Positions 27,157 to 36,822 of a DNA stretch of 64,000 bases are shown one piece after another; positions within the stretch are counted from its first letter, which is position 1, and each line of letters starts with the position of its first letter. The stretch spans positions 4,898,001-4,962,000 of the forward strand of contig NZ_CP068083.1 in the NCBI RefSeq assembly GCF_016725325.1. The letters are read 5' to 3'. The DNA is from Sphingobacterium spiritivorum. GTDB taxonomy: Bacteria > Bacteroidota > Bacteroidia > Sphingobacteriales > Sphingobacteriaceae. Position numbers and translations under genes: made by a program. The notes below the pieces were generated by a model, which worked only from the letters and a program-made list of their open reading frames with translations, was not told the origin of the DNA and did not search any database.

Positions 27157-27366
27157 TTAATAATATAATCTCCGGCAACGATAACCTGTCTTATATAACA
27201 AATCTGCAATCTCCCGACTGATATCACGTTCTGCTTCTATCCGCAATACTTTATCGACATCCTCCAGATCTACCGTCCAGGAAACAAGGTCCAGAATCTC
27301 ATTAAATTTAATCTTTAACTCCTTATTGATTCGTTGAATATTTGTAGCAAAAATTAAGACAATCAT
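27157..27366 (-). CDS. Small conserved protein with HMA-like fold lacking cysteines
   Basis: A 69-residue protein. The pattern FATNI followed by VSWTVDLEDVDKVLRIEAE and ending LLYKTGYRCRRL resembles a Bacteroidota family of small ferredoxin-like (HMA-type) proteins in which W-x-VDLED-x-D-x-VLRI is conserved and the metal-binding CxxC of true copper chaperones is absent. It lies 104 bases downstream of the efflux outer-membrane gene, in the same direction, so may be the operon's tail gene. Function unknown; metal binding is not supported by its residues. Confidence 0.65.
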   Translation of the reverse strand: MIVLIFATNIQRINKELKIKFNEILDLVSWTVDLEDVDKVLRIEAERDISREIADLLYKTGYRCRRLYY

Positions 27367-27470
27367 TTTATAACAATTTAAACAGTATTATTCAAAGTTT
27401 TAAATCTGACCTGTCCTCTTTCGCAGACCGGATCAGATGATATGTTGTATAGGAAAATCAATACACCCTT

Positions 27471-28922
27471 TTAAAGACTTCCTCCTCCTAATGAGCGATA
27501 TAACCAGGTATACGCCTGCATACGGTTTGTCCGGACTGTAGCAAGATCCAGCTCCGCCTGCAGTTTGTTCGTCTGCGCAAGAATAATCTCCAGATAAGTA
27601 GCTCTGTCGTATTTAAACAAAGTCAATGACTGATTGACCACATCTCCGGCTTTGACAACCAGTTGCTCAGTAATCTGCTGTTCCTCTTCCAGCTTTTGAA
27701 GTTGAGAAAGCGCATCAGAAACCTCGCCCACTGCATTCAGAACCGTTTGCTTAAACCGAAGTTCAGCCTGCTGAAAACTGACCTGAGACTGCTGATATTG
27801 TGTCTTCAGCTGCTTACCTCTGAAAACCGGCTGACTGAGGCTTCCTCCTATCATTCCAAATAAAGATCCCGGAATATTAAACCAATTACTGGAGCGGAAA
27901 GAATTCAGTCCGCCTTGTGCTGTAATATTAATGGCCGGATACATACTCACTTTGGCCACATGTACAGCAGTAAGACTCCTCCTTACCTCCAGTTCGCTTC
28001 CTCTCACATCCGGACGATAACTTAGCAAATTGGAAGGAATTCCGGCTTCGATCTCAGAAGAGAGATCACTGTTATCCAGCCCCGAAGACCGTTCAATTAT
28101 ATCAGGATATCTGCCTGTCAACACACTCAAAGCATTCTCCTGTAAGACTATGGCATTTTCAATAACAGGAATACGCTTTAAGATCTGAGTCCTCGATACG
28201 ACTTGTTGTTCGACCGGCAGTGATTGAATCAATCCTAATTCGTACTGCTTACTAAGCAAGGTCAGAGCACTGTCAGCGAAGGATAAATTGGACCGTGTAA
28301 TATTCAATTGCTTATCCAGCATTAACAGGTTGTAATACCCCTGTGCAATCTCCGAGATTAATCGGATTCGTACAGCTTTAGCCCCTTCCTCTGTACTTAA
28401 GAGACTCATCAATGCCTCTTGTCTGGCCCCCCGGATTTTACCCCAGATATCGGCTTCCCATGAAATCGACAAAGCACTGTTATAGTCCTGTGTATAGCGA
28501 TCGCCCAGAAACTGCCCCGCCATCATGCCATTCATACTATTGTCAGAAGGCCGGTTAATGGTAGCACTCCCTATCGTTGCGTCTACCCTTGGCAGGTTTG
28601 CTAATTTCGACTGCCGGTATCCGAGAGATGCAAATTCAATTTGCTTTACAGCGATCAACAGATCATAATTGCGAACCAATCCACTATCAATCAGACGGAT
28701 CAACACAGGGTCTTTAAAAAAGTCTTTATAATTGATCCGGGCAATGTTATCCGTGCTATCCATTGCTACAGCAGTACTATCCGTTCCCCTGTACTGCACC
28801 GGAAGATGAGTCTCTGCTCTTTCATATTTCTGTACCGAACAGGCCGTGATATACAGCAGTATACAAGCCGGAATAATTATTCTTTTCACTCTTAATATTG
28901 ATGTAAACATGTTTTTCTTCAT
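27471..28922 (-). CDS. Outer-membrane efflux lipoprotein (OprM/NodT family)
   Basis: A 483-residue TolC-type channel subunit with lipobox LYITACSVQ (Cys28). Two repeated TolC halves are visible, each with long periplasmic helices (VEQQVVSRTQILKRIPVIEN; QQAELRFKQTVLNAVGEVS), and NodT-type motifs such as SWEADIWGKIRGARQEA and SYRPDVRGSELEVR. It forms the outer-membrane exit duct for the RND pump encoded six bases upstream. Third gene of the efflux operon. Confidence 0.93.
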   Translation of the reverse strand: MKKNMFTSILRVKRIIIPACILLYITACSVQKYERAETHLPVQYRGTDSTAVAMDSTDNIARINYKDFFKDPVLIRLIDSGLVRNYDLLIAVKQIEFASLGYRQSKLANLPRVDATIGSATINRPSDNSMNGMMAGQFLGDRYTQDYNSALSISWEADIWGKIRGARQEALMSLLSTEEGAKAVRIRLISEIAQGYYNLLMLDKQLNITRSNLSFADSALTLLSKQYELGLIQSLPVEQQVVSRTQILKRIPVIENAIVLQENALSVLTGRYPDIIERSSGLDNSDLSSEIEAGIPSNLLSYRPDVRGSELEVRRSLTAVHVAKVSMYPAINITAQGGLNSFRSSNWFNIPGSLFGMIGGSLSQPVFRGKQLKTQYQQSQVSFQQAELRFKQTVLNAVGEVSDALSQLQKLEEEQQITEQLVVKAGDVVNQSLTLFKYDRATYLEIILAQTNKLQAELDLATVRTNRMQAYTWLYRSLGGGSL

Positions 28923-28928
28923 TAATAA

Positions 28929-31900
28929 TTAATATTCCCAGTCTTCTTCTGCTATTTTTTTGCCACTGATTCTTTCCTGTATATACTGAAATACCACAAA
29001 TAAAACAGGCGTGATAAAAATACCAATGACGGTACCGAACAACATGCCAAACACAGCAGCAAAACCTATAGAATGATTCCCCATAGCAGAAGGACCTGTC
29101 ACAAACAGCAATGGAACCAGACCTGTGATAAAAGCAAGAGATGTCATCAATATAGGACGCAACCGGGCTTTTGCTCCTTCAACTGCTGAAGCGACCAGAG
29201 TTTTACCGGCCCGTCTGCGCTGAATAGCGTATTCAACAATCAAAATACCATTCTTAGCCAGCAAACCGATCAACATGACTAATGCCACCTGCACATAGAT
29301 ATTATTGGATATTTCAGCAAATGATATTCCGACAAAGACTCCCAGTAAACCTAAAGGAATGGCGATCAGTACAGACCATGGAAGAACATAACTCTCGTAT
29401 TGAGCTGACAACAGGAAATACACGAATACAATACATAATCCAAATATTAATATAGATTGAGCTCCGGAACCACGTTCTTCACGACTCATCCCTTTATAAT
29501 CGTAAGTATACGTAGAAGGCAACACCTGTGTACTCACTTCATCGATCGCTTTCATAACCTGTCCGGTACTGAACCCCGGCTTAGGCATTACCGTCATATT
29601 TACGGCATTAAACAGATTAAAACGATCCACTACCTCCGGCCCTACAGTAGATTTCAACGTGACCAGCGTACTTACAGGTACCATCTGATTTTTATTATTC
29701 TTAACAAAAATTCCCTGCAGCGACGACGGATCTTTTCTAAATTCCGGAGAAGCCTGCACCAGTACCCTGTAGTATTTTCCGAATCTGTTGAAATCTGAAG
29801 CCTGCATACTTCCATAATACCCCTGCATACTACTTAATACATCTGCGAGACTGACCCCCAGCTGATATGCTTTCGCTTCATCAACTACGACTTCGTACTG
29901 CGGAAATCCGGTATTGAATGTTGTAAATGCAACCGCAATTTCCGGCCGCTGCATTAAAGCTCCCATAAAAGCATAGGCTGTCTGCCCGAACATATTGAGA
30001 TCGCCGGAACCCTTATCCTGCAGGACGAGCTCCATACCACTGGTATTTCCAAATCCGTCTACAGTAGGCATATTCAGCACCAGAAACGACGCTCGCTTAT
30101 CTTCAGACAGCATACCCTGAATCCCGCCGATCACCTGTTCAATCTGCTTCACTTCTCCACGCTCTTTAGGAAGCTTAAGTCGGACAAACAGTGCTCCGGC
30201 CGAAGAAGACATAGAAGAACTCATCATATTCAAACCCGTCACTGCCATGACACGGTCCACTGCCGGATGATCACCTAATACTTTTTCGACATGTTGTACG
30301 ACAGCATTTGTCCTGTCCTGAGAAGCTCCGGGTGAAAGGTTAACTGTCACCACAATAAAGCTCTGATCTTCATCCGGTATAAAGCCAGTAGGTGTCGTCA
30401 TAAACATCCATATAAAGAGGGCTGCAATAATTCCCATTCCTGAAAATGCTATCCACTTTCTCTTGATCAGCAGTAGAATTGCCTTCCCATACCGGAAAGT
30501 CATTTTATCAAAAGCAGCATTAAACCCAATAAAAAAGCGCTGTTTAAATCCCACCGGTTTGCTGCCAGTATCATGTGCATGATGCTGTTTCAGTAATAAT
30601 GCACATAATGCCGGGCTTAATGTCAAAGCATTAACAGCCGAAATGACAATCGCAATAGCGAGTGTAAGTGCAAATTGCTGATAAAAAAGTCCTGTAGATC
30701 CTTTCATAAAACCTACGGGTACAAATACAGCAGACATCACCAGTGTAATAGAGATAATAGCTCCTGAAATTTCACTCATTGCAGAAACCGTAGCAGCACG
30801 TGCATTCAGCTTGCGTTTTTCCATTTTAGCATGTACTGCCTCTACGACAACAATTGCATCATCCACCACTATACCAATTGCCAGAACAAGAGCAAAGAGG
30901 GTCAGAATATTGATCGAAAACCCAAAAAGATTCATAAAGAAAAATGTTCCTACAATAGATACAGGTACTGCAATAGCAGGAATCAAAGTGGATCGAAAAT
31001 CCTGCAGGAAAATAAATACCACAAAAAACACCAGAATAAAGGCTTCTATAAGAGTGGTAACGACCTGACTGATGGACTGATCGAGTGACTCTTTGGTACT
31101 GTATGGAATATTGTATTCCATTTTATCCGGAAATGTCTTGGCCAGCTGCTCCAGTTTGTCCATCATTGCTTTTTGTACCTCATTTGCATTTGAACCGGCC
31201 ATCTGATAGAGGGCCATGGTAACTGCAGGTTTTTTATCGGCTCTCGAACTGACGAGATAACTGTAAGCTCCGAACTCCACCTTTGCAATATCTTTCAAAC
31301 GCAATACAGTACCATCATTAAAGGCCCGAATAATAATATTCTCATACTGCTCCGGATCTGTAAATTTGCCCTGATAGCGCAATGCATATTCAATCACTTC
31401 GGTAGTACGCTCTCCGAATTTGCCCGGAGCAGCTTCCAGGTTTTGTTTCTGTATAGCGAGACTGACCTCTGCAGGTGTAAGATTGTAGGCAGAAAGTTTC
31501 TGTGGATCTAACCATATCCGCATTGAATAATCTTTATTACCATATACCATCGCATTTCCTACGCCTTTGACCCGCTTCAGTTCAGGTACCACGTTGATTT
31601 TTGCATAGTTTTCTAAAAACAGATCTTCCAGTGAACCGTCCGTACTGGTCAGCGTCACCATGGCGATCATACTGTTTTGCTTTTTTAACGTGGTAATACC
31701 ACTTTGTACCACTTCAGCAGGTAACTGATTGGTCACTTGTGCTACACGATTCTGTACATTGATGGCGGCCTGATCAGGATCTGTACCCAGTTTAAAGATT
31801 ACAGTTATCGACAGCGTACCATCGTTACTTGCTGTAGATGTAATGTAATCCATATTTTCCACTCCGTTTATAGCATTTTCCAGAGGAGGAGCTACAGAGC

Positions 31901-32075
31901 GTGCAATAGTTTCGGCATTAGCGCCCGGGTATGTCGCCATGACATTGACGGTAGGCGGAGCGATATCCGGAAATTTAGTAATCGGTAACGTCAACATACC
32001 CACCACTCCTAATATGACCAGCAGCACGGATATAACTGTGGCCAATACGGGTCTTTTTATAATTTGTTTTAGCAT
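28929..32075 (-). CDS. RND multidrug efflux pump inner-membrane transporter (HAE1/AcrB family)
   Basis: A 1048-residue pump of full HAE1 length. The N-terminal KRPVLATVISVLLVILGVVG membrane helix, porter-domain sequence (DIAPPTVNVMATYPGANAET), the proton-relay Asp pair in IVVDDAIVVVEAV and the conserved Lys in LLAKNGILIVEYA are present. It exports hydrophobic or amphiphilic compounds from periplasm or inner membrane using the proton gradient. It is sandwiched between the adaptor and outer-membrane channel genes. Substrate range cannot be told; motifs favour drug over metal efflux (no CusA-type Met triad recognised). Confidence 0.95.
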   Translation of the reverse strand: MLKQIIKRPVLATVISVLLVILGVVGMLTLPITKFPDIAPPTVNVMATYPGANAETIARSVAPPLENAINGVENMDYITSTASNDGTLSITVIFKLGTDPDQAAINVQNRVAQVTNQLPAEVVQSGITTLKKQNSMIAMVTLTSTDGSLEDLFLENYAKINVVPELKRVKGVGNAMVYGNKDYSMRIWLDPQKLSAYNLTPAEVSLAIQKQNLEAAPGKFGERTTEVIEYALRYQGKFTDPEQYENIIIRAFNDGTVLRLKDIAKVEFGAYSYLVSSRADKKPAVTMALYQMAGSNANEVQKAMMDKLEQLAKTFPDKMEYNIPYSTKESLDQSISQVVTTLIEAFILVFFVVFIFLQDFRSTLIPAIAVPVSIVGTFFFMNLFGFSINILTLFALVLAIGIVVDDAIVVVEAVHAKMEKRKLNARAATVSAMSEISGAIISITLVMSAVFVPVGFMKGSTGLFYQQFALTLAIAIVISAVNALTLSPALCALLLKQHHAHDTGSKPVGFKQRFFIGFNAAFDKMTFRYGKAILLLIKRKWIAFSGMGIIAALFIWMFMTTPTGFIPDEDQSFIVVTVNLSPGASQDRTNAVVQHVEKVLGDHPAVDRVMAVTGLNMMSSSMSSSAGALFVRLKLPKERGEVKQIEQVIGGIQGMLSEDKRASFLVLNMPTVDGFGNTSGMELVLQDKGSGDLNMFGQTAYAFMGALMQRPEIAVAFTTFNTGFPQYEVVVDEAKAYQLGVSLADVLSSMQGYYGSMQASDFNRFGKYYRVLVQASPEFRKDPSSLQGIFVKNNKNQMVPVSTLVTLKSTVGPEVVDRFNLFNAVNMTVMPKPGFSTGQVMKAIDEVSTQVLPSTYTYDYKGMSREERGSGAQSILIFGLCIVFVYFLLSAQYESYVLPWSVLIAIPLGLLGVFVGISFAEISNNIYVQVALVMLIGLLAKNGILIVEYAIQRRRAGKTLVASAVEGAKARLRPILMTSLAFITGLVPLLFVTGPSAMGNHSIGFAAVFGMLFGTVIGIFITPVLFVVFQYIQERISGKKIAEEDWEY

Positions 32076-32105
32076 TTTACTGAACTGAAAATTGATGTGG
32101 CTGTA

Positions 32106-33239
32106 TTAATTATTCGTCTTCTTTGCCTTTACAGGCATACCAGGCTGTAAGCGGTCAAACCCTGTTATAATGTATTGATCCCCGGCAGACAACCCTTTTG
32201 AAACCATATAATTATCTCCGGATTTTCCTGAAATATCAATGGGAATCTGTACTGCTTTGCTTTCCTTATCAATTGAGAAAACATATTTTTTATCCTGAAT
32301 GGATATTGTGGAAGCAATAGGAACTAATACAACATTATTCCACTGCTGCGGTATACGGATCTTTCCGGTATTACCTGTTCTTAAAATCGTATTCGGGTTA
32401 TCAAATTTTGCACGTAATGTAATAGATCCTGTACTTTTATTGAACTGCCCTTCAACAGCATCTATCTTACCTGTATTGTCATAGATTGTACCGTTGGATA
32501 CCAACAGGGATACAGCGGGGGTATGACTTAATTTTTCTTTTATACTTTTACCCGCATACTGCTCCTGAAAGTTAAGAAAGTCATTCTCTCCCATACTGAA
32601 ATAAGCATATACCTCCCGGATATCCGAAAGCAATGTGAGTGCATCAGCATTAGTCGGTGCAACCAGACTACCTAAGCGATAATTAAAACGGCTGATATAT
32701 CCGCTTACAGGAGCTGTAACGTTACAAAAGTTAACATTGATCCTGGCGGATTCTACTGCAGCCTGAGCCTGCTGTACATTTGCCCGTGAGGCTGCATATA
32801 CAGATTCAGCCTCACGCACCTGAAGATCTGAAACCATTTTGCTCTTTAGCAATTCTTTTTTACGGTCCAGATCGAGCAAAGTATTTGCAAGATTTGCCTT
32901 TGATGCTGCTAATGAAGCTTGTGCATTTTTTAACTGTTCCAGAAACGGACGATCATCAATCCGGAATAACAGCTGTCCAGCACGGACATAATCTCCTTCG
33001 TCAACAAGGATTTTATTTAAATATCCCGATACCTGGGGCCGTATTTCAATATTGGATACACCTTCTATAGCAGCAGTAAATTCGGAATACATATCTGTAT
33101 TTCCAGCTTGTATAATACCTACGGGAAGCTCGGCTACTTGTGAAAGATAAGACTGATCCTGATTCTTCTGTTTGCAACCAATAATCAGTAAAAGAGATAA
33201 GATAAGTCCGGAGGACTTGAGAACGGAAAGCTGATTCAT
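32106..33239 (-). CDS. RND efflux periplasmic adaptor (membrane fusion protein)
   Basis: A 377-residue AcrA/MexA-type adaptor with lipobox LLLIIGCKQ (Cys22). The lipoyl halves (IRPQVSGYLNKILVDEGDYV and NVTAPVSGYISRFNYRLGS), an alpha-hairpin (about 105-165) and a beta-barrel/MP domain are in the expected order. First gene of the efflux operon; stop to RND start is 30 bases. Its 5' region carries direct repeats that look like AraC sites. Confidence 0.94.
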   Translation of the reverse strand: MNQLSVLKSSGLILSLLLIIGCKQKNQDQSYLSQVAELPVGIIQAGNTDMYSEFTAAIEGVSNIEIRPQVSGYLNKILVDEGDYVRAGQLLFRIDDRPFLEQLKNAQASLAASKANLANTLLDLDRKKELLKSKMVSDLQVREAESVYAASRANVQQAQAAVESARINVNFCNVTAPVSGYISRFNYRLGSLVAPTNADALTLLSDIREVYAYFSMGENDFLNFQEQYAGKSIKEKLSHTPAVSLLVSNGTIYDNTGKIDAVEGQFNKSTGSITLRAKFDNPNTILRTGNTGKIRIPQQWNNVVLVPIASTISIQDKKYVFSIDKESKAVQIPIDISGKSGDNYMVSKGLSAGDQYIITGFDRLQPGMPVKAKKTNN

Positions 33240-33302
33240 GTATATAGAGATTTTTTTATCAACGCCAAAAATGAAGATTAAAAAAATCTGCAGAAAAAAA
33301 TG

Positions 33303-33331
33303 AAGTCGCCAAAATTTGTCTAAAAGTCGCC
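33303..33331 (-). promoter_or_regulatory. Candidate AraC-type direct repeats
   Basis: aagtcgcc occurs at 33303-33310 and again at 33324-33331, start-to-start distance 21 bp. Paired direct repeats spaced by two helical turns are the usual AraC-family binding geometry. They lie 64-92 bases upstream of the adaptor start, with an AraC-type gene immediately upstream. Confidence 0.55.
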
Positions 33332-33332
33332 T

Positions 33333-33346
33333 ACGTTTTCAAACGT
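33333..33346. promoter_or_regulatory. Inverted repeat next to the AraC direct repeats
   Basis: acgttt-tc-aaacgt is a 14-base inverted repeat with a two-base centre, one base past the second direct repeat. It may be a separate operator in the efflux operon promoter region. Confidence 0.4.
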
Positions 33347-33468
33347 GACAAAAGGCTAACAAATCAAATTAAAACTGTAAAACAACCCAAAATAACAAGA
33401 AATCTTAACTTATTAATTATCAAATATGACAAAAAGACAACAGTCTGTAAAGAGGTAAAACAGACTAA

Positions 33469-34362
33469 TCAGAACAAGTCATCCCGTTTGTAATCTGAAG
33501 GATTTTGTGCGGTATGCTTTTTAAAAAATTTACTGAAAACAGCCTGATCTGAAAAGTTAAGTTGCTCAGCAACCTGGCTCACGTTCGAATTTGTATTTCG
33601 CAATAATAATTTAGCTTCTATAGTCAGAATCTGATTGATAATATCTCTGGGAGTTTTGGACATTGTCTTCCGGATGACACGACTCAGGTATTTTCTGCTG
33701 ATACATAATTGATCTGCATAAAACTGAATATCATGATGTTGTACAAAATGCTGACGTGCAAGTGCGAAAAATCCGGTAGTTATCTCTTCCTCCCGGGAAG
33801 TAAGAAACTGGCTAATTTCATTTTTCTTAAAGTAATTATCGATTTCATACATCAGTAGAGAAAAATGATGCCAGATCATTTCATTGAAATAATAATTATC
33901 GCTATCTGGTTGGTTTAGCTCAGCCAGTTCTTCCATATGAAACATGAGTCTTCTGAACAAAGCCTTCTGTTGTTCAATAACACCGGAGGGGTGATCCGTC
34001 AACCTCCTCAGCATATCATTGGACTTATAATTGAAACCGGCATCATTAATAAATTCATTAGAGAAAAATATCTCTTTAGCTTTATAATCCGCGGAAATAT
34101 AATCAATGATAAAAGATTCACGAAGTACCGTATAAATAATATCACCGGCTTTGACTTCAAATGACTTATCATCTACAGTAAAACTTCCTTTCCCTTCATT
34201 AATAAGCACTATTCCTGAATAATTGGCTTTGTACCACATATTGACTTTAATCATCAGATTATCCCGGTCAGTATCAAAAACAATATAATCCTTTATCCTT
34301 ACATTAGCATTCACATGCTCTACAAGATCTTCCAGATTAAGAATCGAAATTTGATGTTCCAT
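33469..34362 (-). CDS. AraC-family transcriptional regulator (efflux-linked)
   Basis: A 297-residue protein with a cupin-like N-terminal sensor (YSGIVLINEGKGSFTVDDKS) and two C-terminal HTH motifs (IQFYADQLCISRKYLSRVIR and SQVAEQLNFSDQAVFSKFF), ending HTAQNPSDYKRDD as in AraC/XylS proteins. The reading frame extends 114 bases further upstream, but the start at 34362 (MEHQISILN) fits the family and leaves a 286-base divergent region. It lies 229 bases upstream of the efflux operon in the same direction, with candidate sites between, so it likely controls the pump. Confidence 0.88.
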   Translation of the reverse strand: MEHQISILNLEDLVEHVNANVRIKDYIVFDTDRDNLMIKVNMWYKANYSGIVLINEGKGSFTVDDKSFEVKAGDIIYTVLRESFIIDYISADYKAKEIFFSNEFINDAGFNYKSNDMLRRLTDHPSGVIEQQKALFRRLMFHMEELAELNQPDSDNYYFNEMIWHHFSLLMYEIDNYFKKNEISQFLTSREEEITTGFFALARQHFVQHHDIQFYADQLCISRKYLSRVIRKTMSKTPRDIINQILTIEAKLLLRNTNSNVSQVAEQLNFSDQAVFSKFFKKHTAQNPSDYKRDDLF

Positions 34363-34648
34363 ATAGCCTACATTCCATTTAGAGAACATAAAGATAAGCT
34401 TAGTTATCGAAAAACAAGCGCTTCTCCTATGCAGGAAAATGCCTGTATTATTCGAATTGCAATCCTGTAAAATCAACTTTTAAGATGATTGAAATTACTT
34501 ACGGATTAGGTTTAGACCATTTGATCAGCAAGCCCTGAAACTTATTATCAAATTCTCCTTTCTCCGTAAATTAATTATATTTATGTAAGCAATTGATCAC
34601 ACAACTATACACAGCTATTTCCCAAAATAGACTTTAATTCAGCTTACT

Positions 34649-35455
34649 ATGTCCAGATTATCTATGCAAACTGCGGGCAGTTTGTCTAATTTTTCGGATG
34701 GTACATTAGATATCCGACTATTTAGTTTCTTGAATACCACATTTCATCACCATCAGCTGAATCAGTTGATATCCCCTGAGAATGATGTACTTTACCTGCA
34801 TACGGAAAGTAATGTACTGTATATCCCGGATAAGTATTATGCGTGGATTCCTGCAGGTACAGTGTATAAGTTAATTTCGAAATCCAAACAAATCAAACTG
34901 ACAACCTTATTCTTGGAGTCCGAAAAAAATGAAATCCATTCTGATTTTTTTTACACTTTAGCCGTATACCCTCCGAATACTTTCATAGAAGAGTTCCTCC
35001 AATTTGGATTCCGACACTGGAAAGAAACAAAACATACAGGACTCCAAGATTCCTGTATTTCAACCCTTAAGCATATACTTCCGGTAACTCTTTCTACTCC
35101 TTTAAAACTATTTGTACCTGTCCCCGAGTCGGAGGTTTTACGGGAAATAATTGCATACATTCAGCAGTACTTCAACGGCCCGCTTGATGTTCAGCATCTT
35201 ACACAAAAATTCCATCTTTCTGAACGGACTTTATCAAGATGGTTAAAAAAAGAAACAGGCAGCACCATATTTCAATTTGTCAAATCCGTCAGAGTGCAGA
35301 AAGCTCTTGAACTCATAGAAAGCAGCAATATGGAGATCGTCGAAATCACGCATGCTGTAGGATACAATAGTCTTTCTGCCTTTAGTTCTGTATTCAAAGA
35401 ATTTATGGGAGAATCGCCTCAGGAATATAAAAAACGACTCCTCAAGGAAAAGTGA
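34649..35455 (+). CDS. AraC-family transcriptional regulator
   Basis: A 268-residue AraC-type protein. The N-terminal cupin part (TTFHHHQLNQLISPENDVLY; YAWIPAGTVYKL) is a typical ligand-sensing jelly roll, and the C-terminal domain has both HTH motifs (LDVQHLTQKFHLSERTLSRW and IVEITHAVGYNSLSAFSSVF) ending SPQEYKKRLL. It diverges from the efflux-linked AraC gene and converges with the SOD end of the copper operon. Target unknown; no sugar operon adjoins it. Confidence 0.88.
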   Translation: MSRLSMQTAGSLSNFSDGTLDIRLFSFLNTTFHHHQLNQLISPENDVLYLHTESNVLYIPDKYYAWIPAGTVYKLISKSKQIKLTTLFLESEKNEIHSDFFYTLAVYPPNTFIEEFLQFGFRHWKETKHTGLQDSCISTLKHILPVTLSTPLKLFVPVPESEVLREIIAYIQQYFNGPLDVQHLTQKFHLSERTLSRWLKKETGSTIFQFVKSVRVQKALELIESSNMEIVEITHAVGYNSLSAFSSVFKEFMGESPQEYKKRLLKEK

Positions 35456-35473
35456 TTTCTGAAATTAACAAAA

Positions 35474-35506
35474 AAACAGGTATAAAGCTCGACTTTATAC
35501 CTGTTT
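35474..35506. terminator. Bidirectional terminator
   Basis: aaacaggtataaag (35474-35487) and ctttatacctgttt (35493-35506) form a perfect 14-base stem with loop ctcga, A-rich on the left and T-ending on the right. It separates the AraC gene from the convergent copper/SOD operon. Its stem shares aacaggtat with the terminator at 27.1 kb. Confidence 0.85.
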
Positions 35507-35548
35507 AGAAAAAATACTGATAGCGATTGTGCCCGTCTGTATTATTCT

Positions 35549-36283
35549 TTATCCTTTAGCGGATTTATCAAAATACTGCTGAACCTTATCCCAATTGACT
35601 ACTGACCACCAGCTATTTACATATTCTACACGTTTATTCTGATAATGCAGATAATAAGCATGCTCCCAGACATCCAGGCCAAGAAGAGGTACTCCTTTAA
35701 ATGCAGAAATATCCATCAACGGATTATCCTGATTAGGTGTTCCGCCGATTTTGAGTTTACCCTGATCAGCTACCAACCAGGCCCAACCCGATCCAAACTG
35801 TGATAAGGCCGCTTTTGTGAATTCTTCTTTAAACTTATCAAATGACCCGAATGCTGTGTCAATGGCTTTTGCCAGACTGCCCGCCGGTTTGTTATCTGTA
35901 CGTACAGGTCTCAATACCGACCAGAACAATTCATGATTATAGGCTCCTCCTGCATTATTACGAAGTTTGCCGGAATACTTTGATATATTTTTCAAAAGAT
36001 CCTGTGCCTGCTTTACATCCACTTTTTCTGCTTCTATAGCTTCATTGGCAGCTACCACATAATTGTTATAGTGTCTTTCGTAATGTATCTGCATAGTCTG
36101 TGCATCAATAGCCGGCTCCAGATCAGCATAGGCATAAGGCAACGCTGCCTTAGCAAAGCGGAATTTATCTGCGCCTCCTAATATTGACGGAACTGCCGAT
36201 CCGGTCAATACCTGTGTCATCAGTAGTCCTGTTGTCAAACCAAGACTATTTTTAATAAAGGTTCTTCTGTTCTTGTTTTCCAT
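35549..36283 (-). CDS. sodA: Exported superoxide dismutase (Fe/Mn family, Mn-type residues)
   Basis: A 244-residue SOD with a twin-arginine signal (NRRTFIKNSLGLTTG), so it should be folded with its metal and exported by Tat. Metal ligands are in MQIHYERHYNNY, AYNHELFW and DVWEHAYY. Gly-Gly before AYNH and Gln in TPNQDNPLM are Mn-type positions in the Fe/Mn family, but cambialistic enzymes occur in this phylum. It is the last gene of the eight-gene copper operon, 23 bases after the cytochrome. It converts superoxide to oxygen and hydrogen peroxide outside the cytoplasm. Confidence 0.93.
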   Translation of the reverse strand: MENKNRRTFIKNSLGLTTGLLMTQVLTGSAVPSILGGADKFRFAKAALPYAYADLEPAIDAQTMQIHYERHYNNYVVAANEAIEAEKVDVKQAQDLLKNISKYSGKLRNNAGGAYNHELFWSVLRPVRTDNKPAGSLAKAIDTAFGSFDKFKEEFTKAALSQFGSGWAWLVADQGKLKIGGTPNQDNPLMDISAFKGVPLLGLDVWEHAYYLHYQNKRVEYVNSWWSVVNWDKVQQYFDKSAKG

Positions 36284-36306
36284 ATTATGTGTTTTTAACA
36301 GCTTAT

Positions 36307-36798
36307 TTATTTTGCATCCTCTTGTCTCAGATATTCTAAAATAGATTTTGCTTCTTGTTCGTTAAGTCCCATATTCGTCATCATACCGTCGTATGACTGA
36401 CTCAGTGATATAGCATCCGGATCTTGTGCCAGCATCTGATCGGGTGTCAACATCATATTGAGTATCCATTCAGGTGTTCTTTTCTTCGTAACACCATAGA
36501 GTGCCGGTCCGATTTTATCTTCCTTTACTTCATGACAGATAGTACATTTGACTATAAAGAGCTTATTGCCCTGATCTGCCAATTGAGCATCAAATGGTTT
36601 TCTATCAAAATGATTAACACCACCTACCCCCTTATTTCCTTCTCTCAGATAATCATGGACTGGAGCCTGTACTTCCTTTTTATCCGCTGTCTCTTCCTGA
36701 TTTTTCTGTATGCCTGATTTTGAATTTTCAGAAGTACAGGAGGCTATACAAGAGACCATTAAATAAAGTATCAAATATAACGTACTTGTTGCTTTCAT
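36307..36798 (-). CDS. c-type cytochrome lipoprotein
   Basis: A 163-residue protein with a lipoprotein-type signal (candidate Cys17 or Cys21 in MVSCIASC) and a single heme site Cys85-x-x-Cys88-His89 (CTICH). A Met in the C-terminal part (NMGLNEQEAKSIL or SQSYDGMMTNM) may be the second axial ligand. The EAKSILEYLR ending is typical of small class I cytochromes. Located between the SOD and outer-membrane genes of the operon, it could shuttle electrons to or from the diheme peroxidases. That partner role is inference. Confidence 0.88.
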   Translation of the reverse strand: MKATSTLYLILYLMVSCIASCTSENSKSGIQKNQEETADKKEVQAPVHDYLREGNKGVGGVNHFDRKPFDAQLADQGNKLFIVKCTICHEVKEDKIGPALYGVTKKRTPEWILNMMLTPDQMLAQDPDAISLSQSYDGMMTNMGLNEQEAKSILEYLRQEDAK

Positions 36799-36822
36799 GG
36801 CTATGAATTCCTAAAATATTTG

